Source: Pilosibacter fragilis
GTDB taxonomy: Bacteria; Bacillota; Clostridia; Lachnospirales; Lachnospiraceae
DNA: 64,000 bases
Assembly (NCBI RefSeq): GCF_032490495.1
Contig: NZ_JAVYJB010000012.1
Span: 1 to 64,000, forward strand
Direction of reading: 5' to 3'
The notes under the pieces are model-generated. The model did not search any database. It saw only the letters and a list, made by a program, of their open reading frames with translations, and was not told where the DNA came from. Below are positions 1 to 8,551 of this stretch, in pieces; within the stretch, counting starts at the first letter, position 1; each line of letters opens with the position of its first letter. The translations under genes were made by a program, and so were the position numbers.

Positions 1-156
1 AAACGCTGAAGGCATCTAAGCGTGAAGCCCCCCTCAAGATGAGATATCCCATTCGAAAGAAGTAAGACCCCTTGAAGACGACGAGGTAGATAGGGCAGAG
101 GTGGAAGTGCAGTAATGTACGGAGCTGACTGTTACTAATCGGTCGAGGGCTTATCC
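1..156 (+). rRNA. 23S ribosomal RNA, 3' end (partial)
   Basis: The first bases match the very 3' end of bacterial 23S rRNA (domain VI), including the stretch ACTAATCGGTCGAGGGCTTA near 136-153 that closes the molecule. The gene enters from the left edge of the window, so only about 156 bases are present, and the exact 3' end is estimated from the usual terminal GGGCTTAACC-like sequence. No 5S rRNA gene follows; a tRNA-Gly gene begins about 67 bases later. Confidence 0.95.
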
Positions 157-223
157 AGGAAGGTCTGGTTGGTTGATGAAATGGTAAAGATGGATTTCAA
201 TATGTGGTTTTGAAGGTATGTGT

Positions 224-295
224 GCACGAGTGGCTCAGTGGTGGAGTATCGCCTTGCCAAGGCGAGGGTCGCGGGTTCGAATCCCGTCTCGTGCT
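224..295 (+). tRNA. tRNA-Gly (anticodon GCC)
   Basis: A full cloverleaf can be folded. The acceptor stem is GCACGAG pairing with CTCGTGC. The D-arm carries GCTCAGTGGTGGAGT. The anticodon arm is CGCCTTGCCAAGGCG with GCC in the loop. The T-arm is CGGGTTCGAATCCCG. The discriminator base is T at 295 and the CCA end is not encoded. It is probably co-transcribed with the 23S gene just upstream. The opposite strand yields the spurious peptide RDGIRTRDPRLGKA that is often mis-annotated over such tRNAs. Confidence 0.96.
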
Positions 296-310
296 TTCAA
301 AGAGATAGAA

Positions 311-340
311 AAAAGAGTCATCCGATGGATGGCTCTTTTT
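311..340 (+). terminator. Intrinsic terminator of the rRNA/tRNA transcript
   Basis: A 12-pair stem (AAAGAGTCATCC with GGATGGCTCTTT, one G-T pair) closes a 3-base loop and runs into a T tract. It lies 15 bases after the tRNA-Gly gene. From here to 596 I see no gene and no clear promoter, only a stretch around 345-390 that vaguely resembles T-arm sequence and cannot be folded as a tRNA. Confidence 0.85.
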
Positions 341-596
341 GTATGTTCAAGCCCTGCCGGGCTAGAACGGTTCGAATGTCGGCGTTCCACTCCGGTCGTA
401 GCAACAATTTCAAATGCTTGTAAAACATAGGATTGCATGGTATGATAAAATATGTTCGGAAATGCTGGCTGAATGTATCAGCAGAAATTGCCGACAGCAC
501 GCGATAGAGTTCATGCATGAGGGTCACACGCTCAAAAAAGTTTAAACATGAATCATGAGAAAGGGGACATAGCTGTTCTAAGGCAGTTGGAAGTGT

Positions 597-1928
597 ATGG
601 GAAAACATAGAGATGGCTTTAAGAGCCGGACAGGATTTGTGCTGGCCTGCATTGGGTCGGCTGTTGGTATGGGGAATATCTGGAGATTCCCATATATGGT
701 TTCAGAATGGGGTGGAATGACGTTCCTGCTTCCATATGTTCTGTTTGTTATTTTGATCGCTTCTACCGGAGTGATCGAGGAAATGGCGCTTGGCCGCGCG
801 GCAAAGAGCGGACCGATCAAAGCATTCGGTAAATGTACGGAGATCCGCACCGGAAATAAGCGGACAGGAGAGGTGATCGGTGTGATTCCGGTTATCGGAT
901 CCCTGGCATTGGCGATCGGATATAGCGTGGTCGTAGGATGGATCTTTAAATATACATTTTTTGCACTTTCCGGTGGTCTCTTCCACTTAGGGCAGGACGT
1001 AGCCGCGATCGAAGGCTTGTTTGGAGGTACAGCCGCCGCATTTGGAAATAATGTATGGCAGGTGGTCGCAATGCTTGTAACCGCGGTGATTATGGCATAT
1101 GGAATTTCCGGCGGAATTGAGAAAGCGAATAAGATCATGATGCCGATGCTTTTTATCCTGTTTGTTGGGCTCGGCATATATATTTTTACACTTCCAGGTT
1201 CGGAACATGGATATCGTTATATTTTTACACTGGAGCCCAAAGGGCTTTTTGATCCAAGACTCTGGATCTACGCGTTCGGCCAGGCATTCTTTTCGCTTTC
1301 CATCGCAGGAAATGGAACAGTCATTTACGGTTCTTATTTGAGCGAGGAAGAGGATGTGGTCAGCTCAGCAAGAAATGTAGCATTTTTTGATACATTAGCG
1401 GCGCTTCTTGCGGCACTCGTCATTATACCGGGCATGGCAGTGGGAGGCGCAGAACTATCGTCAGGCGGACCGGGGCTGATGTTTATTTATCTGCTGAATG
1501 TGTTTAATGGCATGCCGGGCGGATGGTGTGTAGAGATAGTCTTTTATGTCTGTGTTTTGTTTGCAGGCTTAAGCTCTCTGGTAAATCTTTATGAGGCACC
1601 GGTAGAGATGATGCAGGAGCGGTTTGGGTTCAGGCGGAAAATTGCGGTTGCAGTGATCGCGATGCTTGGCGGTATCATTTCCCTGATGATCCAGGGAATC
1701 GTTTCCGGATGGATGGATGCGGTCTCCATTTATATCTGTCCGCTTGGCGCGATGCTTGCTGCTATCATGTTTTTCTGGGTAGCCGGAAAGGATTTTGCGC
1801 TTACAGCAGTTAACAAAGGAACGAAAAAACCGATCGGCAGCTGGTTTATGCCGCTTGGAAAATATGTATTGGTTCCGGCTGCGCTTCTCGCACTTGTGGC
1901 GGGGGCGCTGCTTGGGGGAATTGGCTGA
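597..1928 (+). CDS. Sodium-dependent transporter, neurotransmitter:sodium symporter (NSS/SNF) family
   Basis: This 443-residue polytopic membrane protein should couple Na+ entry to uptake of an amino acid or related small molecule. The N-terminal segment at about residues 10-33 (GFVLACIGSAVGMGNIWRFP) is the hallmark TM1 of the NSS family, with the unwound sodium and substrate site. A length near 445 residues with about 11 membrane segments fits bacterial members such as Tyt1 or MhsT rather than longer eukaryotic ones. The Shine-Dalgarno is weak (GGAAG just before the ATG). It heads a cassette with a carbamoyl-amino-acid hydrolase and RidA, so the imported solute is probably the substrate or product of that hydrolase. 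The actual substrate cannot be read from sequence. Confidence 0.9.
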   Translation: MGKHRDGFKSRTGFVLACIGSAVGMGNIWRFPYMVSEWGGMTFLLPYVLFVILIASTGVIEEMALGRAAKSGPIKAFGKCTEIRTGNKRTGEVIGVIPVIGSLALAIGYSVVVGWIFKYTFFALSGGLFHLGQDVAAIEGLFGGTAAAFGNNVWQVVAMLVTAVIMAYGISGGIEKANKIMMPMLFILFVGLGIYIFTLPGSEHGYRYIFTLEPKGLFDPRLWIYAFGQAFFSLSIAGNGTVIYGSYLSEEEDVVSSARNVAFFDTLAALLAALVIIPGMAVGGAELSSGGPGLMFIYLLNVFNGMPGGWCVEIVFYVCVLFAGLSSLVNLYEAPVEMMQERFGFRRKIAVAVIAMLGGIISLMIQGIVSGWMDAVSIYICPLGAMLAAIMFFWVAGKDFALTAVNKGTKKPIGSWFMPLGKYVLVPAALLALVAGALLGGIG

Positions 1929-2008
1929 TAAGAGATACTTCCGTGTTTCGTTAGGGGGAATCTGAGAACGACACGTGGAAAATTTTGTGGAGGAGGTAAC
2001 TTACAAAT

Positions 2009-3202
2009 ATGAGCAGATTAAACGAATTGCTCCAACAGGCGGGCAATATTGGGCGGAACGAAGATGATTCGATCACAAGACTGGGATTTTCAGAAAAATA
2101 TTTCCAGGCGCTTGAGTTTTTAAAAGGACGCATGCAGGAGTTGGGAATGCAGGTGGAGACTGACCCGGTCGGAAATCTTCATGGCGTATTGCAGGGGAGT
2201 GACCCGGAAGCAAAATCCATTGTGATCGGCTCCCACATGGATACAGTTATGCAGGGCGGTGTTTACGATGGAATGCTGGGTGTGACCGGTGCCCTGGAAG
2301 TTGCAGCCCGCTTAAAGGATGAAGGACGTACCCTGCGCCATCCATTGGAGATCTGGGGCTTTAATATGGAAGAGTCCAGTATTCTTGGCGGTACATTTGG
2401 AAGCAGATGCGTGACAGGGATGCTCGATCCGGATATTCCCGGATATGCGGAAAAATTAGCAAAGTTTGGCTGCAGTCCGGAAAAAGCAAAAGCAGCCAAG
2501 AGAGATATCAGCAAGTATGAGTGCTACCTGGAATATCATATCGAACAGGGCGATAAACTCGATCATACGGGAATCGATGTGGGAGTTGTCAGCGGAATCG
2601 TCAGCATCATCGACTATAAGGTAACGGCAAAAGGCATGAGCAACCATGCGGGCACAACGATGATGGCTAACAGAAAAGATGCGCTTGTCGGAATGGCAAA
2701 GCTGATCGTGGCAGCAGAAGAGCGGGCAAGAGAACTGAATGACACACTTGTATTTACGGTCGGAAAGATCGCTGTATCCCCCGGACAGGAAAATGTAATT
2801 CCGGGACAGGCTGTGGCGAACTTTGAGATGCGTCATATGGACAAAGCTGTAACAGATCAGTTCTATGCAGATATTCAGGCACTCGCAAAGGAGATTCCGA
2901 ACTGTGAGTTTGAATTTGTAAATACCGGTGCCAAATATTCCACACCGTGTGATCCGAGATTGATCAAACTGATCGACGATGTCTGCACGGAAAAGGAAAT
3001 CCGCCATGTCATCATGCCCAGCGGTGCAGGCCATGACGCAAATTCGATGGCCCACGAAGGTGTCCCGATCGGTATGATCTTTGTTCCGAGTGTCAAGGGC
3101 ATCAGCCATCAGGGAGACGAATATACAAAACCGGAACATATCGATATGGGAGCGGATGTTCTGTATCAGACTGTGTTAAAACTGGATGAAAATGGATTTT
3201 AA
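2009..3202 (+). CDS. M20-family Zn-dependent amidohydrolase (N-carbamoyl-L-amino acid hydrolase / allantoate amidohydrolase type), copy 1
   Basis: This 397-residue cytosolic metalloenzyme should cleave a carbamoyl (ureido) amide, releasing an amino acid with CO2 and ammonia. Expected two-metal ligands are visible: H76 and D78 in GSHMDTV, D87 in VYDGM, E121/E122 in NMEESS, H177 in YHIEQG and H342 in SGAGHDA. H213 in SNHAGTT is the dimer-interface substrate contact of the family. The start is supported by GGAGGAGG 12 bases upstream. It is about 89% identical, by my own residue count, to a second copy at 5868-7061. It sits between an NSS transporter and RidA. HyuC-type and AllC-type members cannot be told apart here, so the substrate stays open. 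Confidence 0.88.
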   Translation: MSRLNELLQQAGNIGRNEDDSITRLGFSEKYFQALEFLKGRMQELGMQVETDPVGNLHGVLQGSDPEAKSIVIGSHMDTVMQGGVYDGMLGVTGALEVAARLKDEGRTLRHPLEIWGFNMEESSILGGTFGSRCVTGMLDPDIPGYAEKLAKFGCSPEKAKAAKRDISKYECYLEYHIEQGDKLDHTGIDVGVVSGIVSIIDYKVTAKGMSNHAGTTMMANRKDALVGMAKLIVAAEERARELNDTLVFTVGKIAVSPGQENVIPGQAVANFEMRHMDKAVTDQFYADIQALAKEIPNCEFEFVNTGAKYSTPCDPRLIKLIDDVCTEKEIRHVIMPSGAGHDANSMAHEGVPIGMIFVPSVKGISHQGDEYTKPEHIDMGADVLYQTVLKLDENGF

Positions 3203-3283
3203 GTTTTACAGATGCTCAAATGAAGAACTGAATTTTATCTGGCAGAACTTGAAAAACGATATAAACATAGGAGGTATTTTATC

Positions 3284-3712
3284 ATGGCAAAGGAAGCGAA
3301 TCCGATTCCACAGGGAAAGTATGTACCGGCAACGAGATTTGGCAATCTGATCTTTACAGCAGGTATGACACCGAGAAACAATGGTGTTCTGATCAAGACA
3401 GGAAAAGTAAAAGCGTCAGATGATATTGCTGATTATAAGGACGCTGTTGTACAGGCCGCGAAGAATGCGCTCACAGCTGCAAAAAATAAGCTGGAAGAGG
3501 GCGAGAAGATCGTACAGATCATGCAGATTACAGTTTATGTAAATTCTGAGCCGGATTTTACAAAGCAGCCGAAGATCGCGGATTTCGCGTCTGAGTATTT
3601 CTGCGAGGAGCTTGGGGAATCCGGAGTTGGAAGCCGCGCGGCTGTCGGTGTTGCGGTTCTTCCGGGAGAAGCTCCGGTGGAGATCGCGATCATTGCGGGG
3701 GTAGGCAAGTAA
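3284..3712 (+). CDS. RidA family protein (YjgF/YER057c/UK114), copy 1
   Basis: A complete 142-residue RidA-fold protein, expected to be a trimeric cytosolic enzyme that hydrolyses reactive enamine/imine or related nitrogen intermediates. The family arginine that binds the substrate carboxylate is seen in GVGSRAAVGVAVLP near residue 120. The ATG follows AGGAGG at good spacing. It closes the first cassette and is followed at once by a terminator. A second copy at 8704-9132 differs at about 14 of 142 positions. In pyrimidine and ureide pathways RidA-like proteins (for example RutC) act next to amidohydrolases, which fits this setting but does not prove the reaction. Confidence 0.93.
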   Translation: MAKEANPIPQGKYVPATRFGNLIFTAGMTPRNNGVLIKTGKVKASDDIADYKDAVVQAAKNALTAAKNKLEEGEKIVQIMQITVYVNSEPDFTKQPKIADFASEYFCEELGESGVGSRAAVGVAVLPGEAPVEIAIIAGVGK

Positions 3713-3733
3713 AATAAATTCATGCTATAAAAG

Positions 3734-3774
3734 AAGACCACTGATGGGAAAGATCCTGCTCAGTGGTCTTTTTT
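3734..3774 (+). terminator. Intrinsic terminator after cassette 1
   Basis: AAGACCACTGA pairs with TCAGTGGTCTT and is followed by a T run. It ends the NSS transporter / hydrolase / RidA transcript. Confidence 0.88.
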
Positions 3775-3776
3775 GT

Positions 3777-3840
3777 GTAACAGGAAATTCCGAGGAATTT
3801 CCTGTTACATAAAAAGGCACTGACGTGCCAATGATGCACG
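3777..3840 (+). repeat. Dispersed palindromic intergenic repeat, family 1, copy A
   Basis: A 32-base palindrome (GTAACAGGAAATTCC, one or two central bases, then GGAATTTCCTGTTAC at 3777-3808) is followed by a second small hairpin, GGCAC-TGAC-GTGCC, at 3816-3829. Almost the same two-hairpin unit is found at 15207-15268, also directly behind a terminator. The following bases to about 3900 contain another inverted pair (GGCAC near 3890 and GTGCC) and no gene. Confidence 0.85.
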
Positions 3841-4212
3841 CTTGCGCGAAGATGTAGATTGTCGCAAGCAGCCGCGGGAGGCACGGAAATGTGCCAAGTC
3901 ACATTCTTTTTTATTATTTTAAATATTAATGGCAATAAACATATGATAAACAGATGTATTATATTTGATATTGATATGTTTTATGCGGCGTTTTGAATTG
4001 ACAAATAGTCTCTGGTTGAATATAATAAAAATACAAATATATGAACGCGTTCCAATATAATGAATTTAGAAGCAATTGAATCACGATTTCCGATTGACCA
4101 ATTTTGGCTGTTTCTGGCCGACTCTATGTGGCCGATTCTACCCAACGCTAACAATGAGGAAGAATTATACGTAAAGAAACAAAAGAAGATTCGGAAATGA
4201 ACAACAGAAGGG
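3841..4212 (+). other. Gene-free stretch, including a long 5' leader
   Basis: No convincing gene. The stretch 3841-3997 is AT-rich and contains the tail of the palindromic repeat. A consensus promoter at 3998-4026 means that bases from about 4033 form a leader of roughly 185 bases ahead of the small accessory gene at 4217. I see no known riboswitch fold in that leader; GGCCGA occurs twice close together near 4118-4136 but pairs with nothing obvious. Confidence 0.6.
3998..4026 (+). promoter_or_regulatory. Consensus sigma-A promoter for cassette 2
   Basis: TTGACA at 3998-4003, a 17-base spacer, and TATAAT at 4021-4026 match the vegetative consensus exactly. It would drive the small accessory protein, symporter, hydrolase, amidohydrolase and RidA genes. 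Confidence 0.88.
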
Positions 4213-4216
4213 ATGG

Positions 4217-4333
4217 ATGGTTATGTTTGGTGTTTCTGGCAGTTGTGTATTTTTATGGTGTGTTTATTTGTTTTTAGGTATTTTTCCGCTGATTTATGTC
4301 ACGGTTAATGACAAGAAGAAAGGGGGAAAATAA
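4217..4333 (+). CDS. Symporter small accessory protein (38 residues)
   Basis: A short gene reads M-V-M-F-G-V-S-G-S-C then a hydrophobic helix of about 20 residues (VFLWCVYLFLGIFPLIYVTV) and a Lys/Gly-rich tail ending GGK. It is preceded by AGAAGGG. Starts at 4217 (38 residues) or 4223 (36 residues) are both possible; the second has better spacing. Its stop codon lies 3 bases before the ATG of the SSS symporter. Single-helix proteins beginning MFG(V/L)SG directly upstream of sodium:solute symporters are known as symporter small accessory proteins, and this one fits that pattern in size, motif and position. It should sit in the membrane with the symporter. Its precise role is not established. 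Confidence 0.8.
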   Translation: MVMFGVSGSCVFLWCVYLFLGIFPLIYVTVNDKKKGGK

Positions 4334-4336
4334 GAT

Positions 4337-5779
4337 ATGTCAAATAATGCTTTGTATATGATCGTTACGGTCATATTTATGGTCGGCCTGGCAGTGATCG
4401 GTATCTTAATTTCCCGCGGAATCAAGGACACGGAAGATTGGATGGTTGCCAGTAAATCATTAGGAAAACTCCCGATGGCTGGTACCTACTTTGCAACAAT
4501 TATTTCTGCAACGTCAATTATGAGCTACATGGGCTATTATTACCTGAACGGTTGGTCTGGATGGTGGAATGCAGCCGGTACGCTTCTGACTTCTTTCCTC
4601 GCATGTATGTTCTTTGCAAGAAGAATGCGTCAGAGTGAATGTAATACTCTTCCGGAGCTGATTGAAAAACGTTACAGCGGAAAGTATTCCATCGTTATGA
4701 GTCTTCTGATCGTTGTAAGCTGTACTGCACTGTTAGGTGCACAGGTAACAGGTGCAACTATCATTTTACAGACTTTCTCCAATTGGAGCACATTAACATG
4801 CTGTGTTATTTTACTTGCAGTGTTTGTCGTATTCACATGTATCGGTGGTATGAAAGCGGTTGCATGGACAGATACGATCTGCTCCTTCGTAATCATCATT
4901 GGTATTTGGCTGATCGCAATCCAGTTCCTGTTAAAGGTTGGCGGATTCACAGCTATGAACGAAGGTATTGCGGCTCTGAATCCGGAATTTGTAAAAGGAT
5001 TCAGTGTTAAGATCCCGCCGATCACAGCGTTAAGCTGGGTAGTTACATGGGGTATCTGTAACTTTGGTGCACCGCAGTTCGTAGCACGTTTCATGTCTGC
5101 TGAGAGCCCGGAAGTTGCTTCCAAGAGCCAGGGTATCACAGGCATCGGTTTATTACTTTTCTATGTTCCACTTGCAATCACTGGTTTATGCGGTATGCTG
5201 ATCCACCCGGGTATCGAAAAGCAGGATATGGTATTTACAACATTAGTATTTAGTGAAGTAAATCCGATTATCGGAGCAATCATGCTTGCATCTGTTGTAG
5301 CAGCTATCATTTCTACAGCAGACAGCTTACTTCTTTTGATCGCTACAACATTTGCACATGACTTCTATTCCAAGGTAAAGAGCAATGTATCGGATAAAGA
5401 AGAGTTATTCGTATCTCGTGTTTCTACAATCGTATTTGGTATCGGTGCCGTTGCCCTTACATTCGTTATGAGTGACACGATCCAGATCATTCAGGCGAAA
5501 GCCGTTACTCTTATGGGTGCTGCAATGGCAGTCCCGATTATGGTCGGCGTTGCATGGAAGCGTGCAAATAAAATCAGTGCCATGATCGCAGCAGCGGCTG
5601 GTTTTGTGACAGCACTTGTTTGGTACGGCCTTGGACAGCCAGCTGGTATTATGGCAGCTCTTCCGGCGTGTCTGGTATGCTTTATCGTAATCATGGTTGG
5701 CTCTGTTATGACTCCGGAAAGTGCAAATGAATCTGCTGATAAGGAGACAATGGATCACTTATTTGGAGAGACAAAATAA
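4337..5779 (+). CDS. Sodium:solute symporter (SSS) family protein
   Basis: A 480-residue membrane protein with about 13 predicted helices, expected to import a small organic solute with Na+. TM2-like ISATSIMSYMGYYY and the segment ATIISATSIM are typical of the SSS/PanF/PutP family, as is AAIISTADSLLLLIATTF near residue 320, which carries the serines of the second sodium site. The Shine-Dalgarno AGGGGG lies 10 bases before ATG, inside the end of the small accessory gene, so the two are translationally close. The context (M20 hydrolase, hydantoinase-like enzyme, RidA) argues for a ureide, hydantoin or amino acid derivative as cargo. Confidence 0.92.
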   Translation: MSNNALYMIVTVIFMVGLAVIGILISRGIKDTEDWMVASKSLGKLPMAGTYFATIISATSIMSYMGYYYLNGWSGWWNAAGTLLTSFLACMFFARRMRQSECNTLPELIEKRYSGKYSIVMSLLIVVSCTALLGAQVTGATIILQTFSNWSTLTCCVILLAVFVVFTCIGGMKAVAWTDTICSFVIIIGIWLIAIQFLLKVGGFTAMNEGIAALNPEFVKGFSVKIPPITALSWVVTWGICNFGAPQFVARFMSAESPEVASKSQGITGIGLLLFYVPLAITGLCGMLIHPGIEKQDMVFTTLVFSEVNPIIGAIMLASVVAAIISTADSLLLLIATTFAHDFYSKVKSNVSDKEELFVSRVSTIVFGIGAVALTFVMSDTIQIIQAKAVTLMGAAMAVPIMVGVAWKRANKISAMIAAAAGFVTALVWYGLGQPAGIMAALPACLVCFIVIMVGSVMTPESANESADKETMDHLFGETK

Positions 5780-5802
5780 AAAATAGAATTAAGAGATTTG
5801 CC

Positions 5803-5834
5803 TGCGCCGTCATAATGATCATTCAGACGGCGCA
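5803..5834 (+). other. Stem-loop between symporter and hydrolase genes
   Basis: TGCGCCGTC and GACGGCGCA can pair around a 14-base loop. There is no T tract, so it is more likely an mRNA-processing or stability element within the operon than a terminator. Confidence 0.6.
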
Positions 5835-5867
5835 AGGAGATCTCAGTGAAAGAGGTGGATCATCGAT

Positions 5868-7061
5868 ATGAGCAGATTAAATGAATTGCTGCAGCAGGCT
5901 GGAAACATTGGACGGAATGAAGATGGTTCGATTACCCGGCTTGGATTCTCAGAAGGATACTTTCAGGCACTTGAGCTTTTAAAAGCACGCATGAAAGAAA
6001 TAGGAATGCAGGTGGAAACTGACCCGGTTGGAAACCTTCATGGCATTTTGCCGGGCAGTGATCCGGAAGCAAAAGCAATTGTAATCGGTTCTCATCTGGA
6101 TACAGTTATTAAGGGCGGTGTTTATGATGGCATGCTCGGTGTGACCGGTGCAATGGAAGTTGCAGCTCGTTTAAAGGACGAAGGCCGTACACTGCGTCAT
6201 CCATTGGAAATTTGGGGATTTAATATGGAAGAGTCCAGTATCCTCGGTGGAACCTTCGGAAGCCGCTGTGTGACAGGAATGATCGATCCGGATCTTCCGG
6301 GATATCCGGAAAAATTAGCAAAGTTTGACTGTAGTCCGGAGAAAGTTAAAGCTGCAAAGAGAGATATCAGCAAGTATGAATGTTATCTGGAATATCATAT
6401 CGAACAGGGCGATAAACTCGATAATGCGGATCTTGATGTCGGTGTTGTCAGCGGAATCGTCAGTGTGATCCGCTATGAAGTGACAGCTAAAGGCATGAGC
6501 AATCATGCAGGAACGACGATGATGGTAAACAGAAAAGATGCACTTGTCGGAATGGCAAAGCTGATCGTTGCAGCAGAACAGCGTGCAAGAGAACTGAGCG
6601 ATACACTTGTATTTACTGTCGGAAAGATCGCCGTATCTCCGGGACAGGAAAATGTAATTCCGGGACAGGCAGTGGCAACCTTTGAGATGCGTCACATGGA
6701 CAGAGCTGTTACAGATCAGTTCTATACAGATATCCAGGCACTCGCAAAAGAAATTCCGAACTGTGAATTTGAATTTGTAAATACCATCGCAAAATACTCT
6801 ACACCGTGTGATCCGAGGCTGATCAAACTGATTGATGGTGTCTGCACAGAGAAAGGAATCGGTCATGTCATCATGCCGAGCGGTGCTGGCCACGACGCAA
6901 ACCCGATGGCACACGAAGGAGTCCCGATTGGTATGATTTTTGTTCCAAGTGTCAAGGGCGTCAGCCATCAGGGTGATGAATACACAAAACCGGAACATGT
7001 GGATATTGGTGCTGATGTTCTGTACCAGACGGTACTGAAACTTGATGAAAACGGACTTTAA
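5868..7061 (+). CDS. M20-family Zn-dependent amidohydrolase (N-carbamoyl-L-amino acid hydrolase / allantoate amidohydrolase type), copy 2
   Basis: Paralogue of the gene at 2009-3202: same length (397 residues) and about 89% identical by my count. All metal ligands are kept (H76, D78, D87, E121/E122, H177, H342) as well as the NHAGTT motif. Differences cluster at residues 186-204, where copy 1 has HTGI...IID and copy 2 has NADL...VIR; this region lies close to the hinge and dimerisation lid and might change specificity. The start follows AGAGGTGG. It lies downstream of the SSS symporter and 36 bases before the hydantoinase-like gene. A ring-opening enzyme beside an N-carbamoyl hydrolase is the usual two-step arrangement for hydantoin, dihydropyrimidine or allantoin breakdown. 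Confidence 0.88.
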   Translation: MSRLNELLQQAGNIGRNEDGSITRLGFSEGYFQALELLKARMKEIGMQVETDPVGNLHGILPGSDPEAKAIVIGSHLDTVIKGGVYDGMLGVTGAMEVAARLKDEGRTLRHPLEIWGFNMEESSILGGTFGSRCVTGMIDPDLPGYPEKLAKFDCSPEKVKAAKRDISKYECYLEYHIEQGDKLDNADLDVGVVSGIVSVIRYEVTAKGMSNHAGTTMMVNRKDALVGMAKLIVAAEQRARELSDTLVFTVGKIAVSPGQENVIPGQAVATFEMRHMDRAVTDQFYTDIQALAKEIPNCEFEFVNTIAKYSTPCDPRLIKLIDGVCTEKGIGHVIMPSGAGHDANPMAHEGVPIGMIFVPSVKGVSHQGDEYTKPEHVDIGADVLYQTVLKLDENGL

Positions 7062-7097
7062 AGCCTGACAGATAAAATGGAAAAGGAGAATGAGACT

Positions 7098-8534
7098 ATG
7101 ATGGATCTTGCTGTAATCAATGGACTTGTATTTATTGAAGGCGGCTTCCGCAAAGCGGATGTCGGAATTAAAGATGGGAAATTTGCTTTGATCGCAGAGC
7201 CGGGCTGCCTGCCGGAAGCTGAGCGCACAATTGATGCAGGCGGAAAATATGTTCTCCCTGGCGGAATTGATACTCATGTACATTATCGTGATCCTGGTCA
7301 CTGGGAGCGTGAGACATTTGAGGTTGGTACACGTGCAGCAGCAGCCGGTGGATGTACAACATTCTTTGAGCATCCGATTTCTATGCCGCCGCAGTGGAAC
7401 GGAGAGATTTTAAAGAACCGTATCAGCATCTGCAAAGGTGAAGAAAGCGCAGCGAATGATCGTCATGAAAAAGGAAGCTGTGTAGACTTCTGCTTCTTCG
7501 GAGCAGCAGGCGGTGAGCATCCGGAAGCAATCGAGCCGCTCTCCCATGAAGGAATTATCGCATATAAGACATTCTTACATGAAGCTCCGGAAGGAAGAGA
7601 TGCAGAGTTTGAAGGTCTGACAAGTGCAAACAACGATCAGTTATACCGTGTCCTTGAAGAAGTTAAAAAGACAGGTCTGGCAGTTGCGGCACATGCAGAG
7701 GATAATGAGCTTGTAACAGGTTTCATTAAACGCCTCAGAGAGCAGGGACGTCAGACAGAAAATATTGCTCACTGTGAGTCACGTCCCCCGATCGTAGAGA
7801 TCGAAGCAATCTCCAAGATGCTGAAATTTGGTAAGGACGTTGGATGCCCGATCGAATTAGTACATGTTTCCACCTGGCAGGCAATGGAACTTGCAAAGAA
7901 AGCAAAAGCAGAGGGACAGCCGGTTATGGTCGAGACCTGTCCGCACTATCTGCTTCTCGATGAGAGCTATGTAGAAAAATACGGTGCATACGCAAAGTGC
8001 AACCCGGCACTTAGAAAAAAAGAGGATGTAGAGCGTCTCTGGGATTACGTAAAAGACGGTACCGTTGATTTTATCGGCAGTGATCACAGCCCGTTCTTAG
8101 TTTCCGAGAAAGAAAAGAAAGATAAAGATGGAAATAAGGATATTTTCCTTTCTCCGTCTGGATTCCCGGGAATCGACCTTCGTCTCCCATTAATGATTAC
8201 AGAGGGATTAAAGCGTGGCGTCAGCCTGGAGAAAATTGTAGAACTCTTAAGCGTAAATCCGGCTAAGTTATTCCATATCTTCCCACAGAAAGGAACAATC
8301 TCAGCAGGAGCAGACGGCGATCTTGTTATCGTTGATATGAATAAGAAGGTTACCTGCCATGCTGAGGACAGCTATTCTCAGGCAAAAGGTATCATGAAGG
8401 TATACGAAGGCTGGCAGCTTGACTGTGCAGTTGACAGTACGATCGTTCGTGGACGTGTTGTATATGAGAATGGTAAAGTTGACGAGAGTGCATCTGGCTG
8501 GGGCGAATTTGTAAAACCGGTATTAAAAAAATAA
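7098..8534 (+). CDS. Cyclic amidohydrolase (hydantoinase / allantoinase / dihydroorotase superfamily)
   Basis: Expected to open a cyclic ureide ring to an N-carbamoyl product for the M20 hydrolase. From the start at 7098, which has AAAAGGAGA 9 bases upstream (an ATG at 7077 lacks this), it is 478 residues. Binuclear metal ligands are in place: H60 and H62 in DTHVHYRDPG, the carbamylated-lysine candidate K157 in AYKTFL, H199 in AAHAED, H256 in ELVHVS and D329 in GSDHSP. The HYRDPG variant is closer to class I dihydroorotase/allantoinase than to classical D-hydantoinases. There is no complete pyrimidine pathway nearby, so a catabolic role fits better. The substrate is unproven. Confidence 0.85.
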   Translation: MMDLAVINGLVFIEGGFRKADVGIKDGKFALIAEPGCLPEAERTIDAGGKYVLPGGIDTHVHYRDPGHWERETFEVGTRAAAAGGCTTFFEHPISMPPQWNGEILKNRISICKGEESAANDRHEKGSCVDFCFFGAAGGEHPEAIEPLSHEGIIAYKTFLHEAPEGRDAEFEGLTSANNDQLYRVLEEVKKTGLAVAAHAEDNELVTGFIKRLREQGRQTENIAHCESRPPIVEIEAISKMLKFGKDVGCPIELVHVSTWQAMELAKKAKAEGQPVMVETCPHYLLLDESYVEKYGAYAKCNPALRKKEDVERLWDYVKDGTVDFIGSDHSPFLVSEKEKKDKDGNKDIFLSPSGFPGIDLRLPLMITEGLKRGVSLEKIVELLSVNPAKLFHIFPQKGTISAGADGDLVIVDMNKKVTCHAEDSYSQAKGIMKVYEGWQLDCAVDSTIVRGRVVYENGKVDESASGWGEFVKPVLKK

Positions 8535-8551
8535 TTAAATCATGATTTTAT

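Noticed and set aside
345..395. T-arm-like sequence GGTTCGAATGTC after the tRNA terminator
   Set aside because: No acceptor or anticodon stem can be built around it.
235..438. Minus-strand peptide with RDGIRTRDPRLGKA across the tRNA
   Set aside because: This peptide is the well-known false translation of tRNA T-arm and anticodon-arm sequence.
6315..7373. Long minus-strand frame of 352 codons across hydrolase copy 2
   Set aside because: It is a shadow of a clearly coding plus strand, shows no domain, and has a matching shadow in copy 1.
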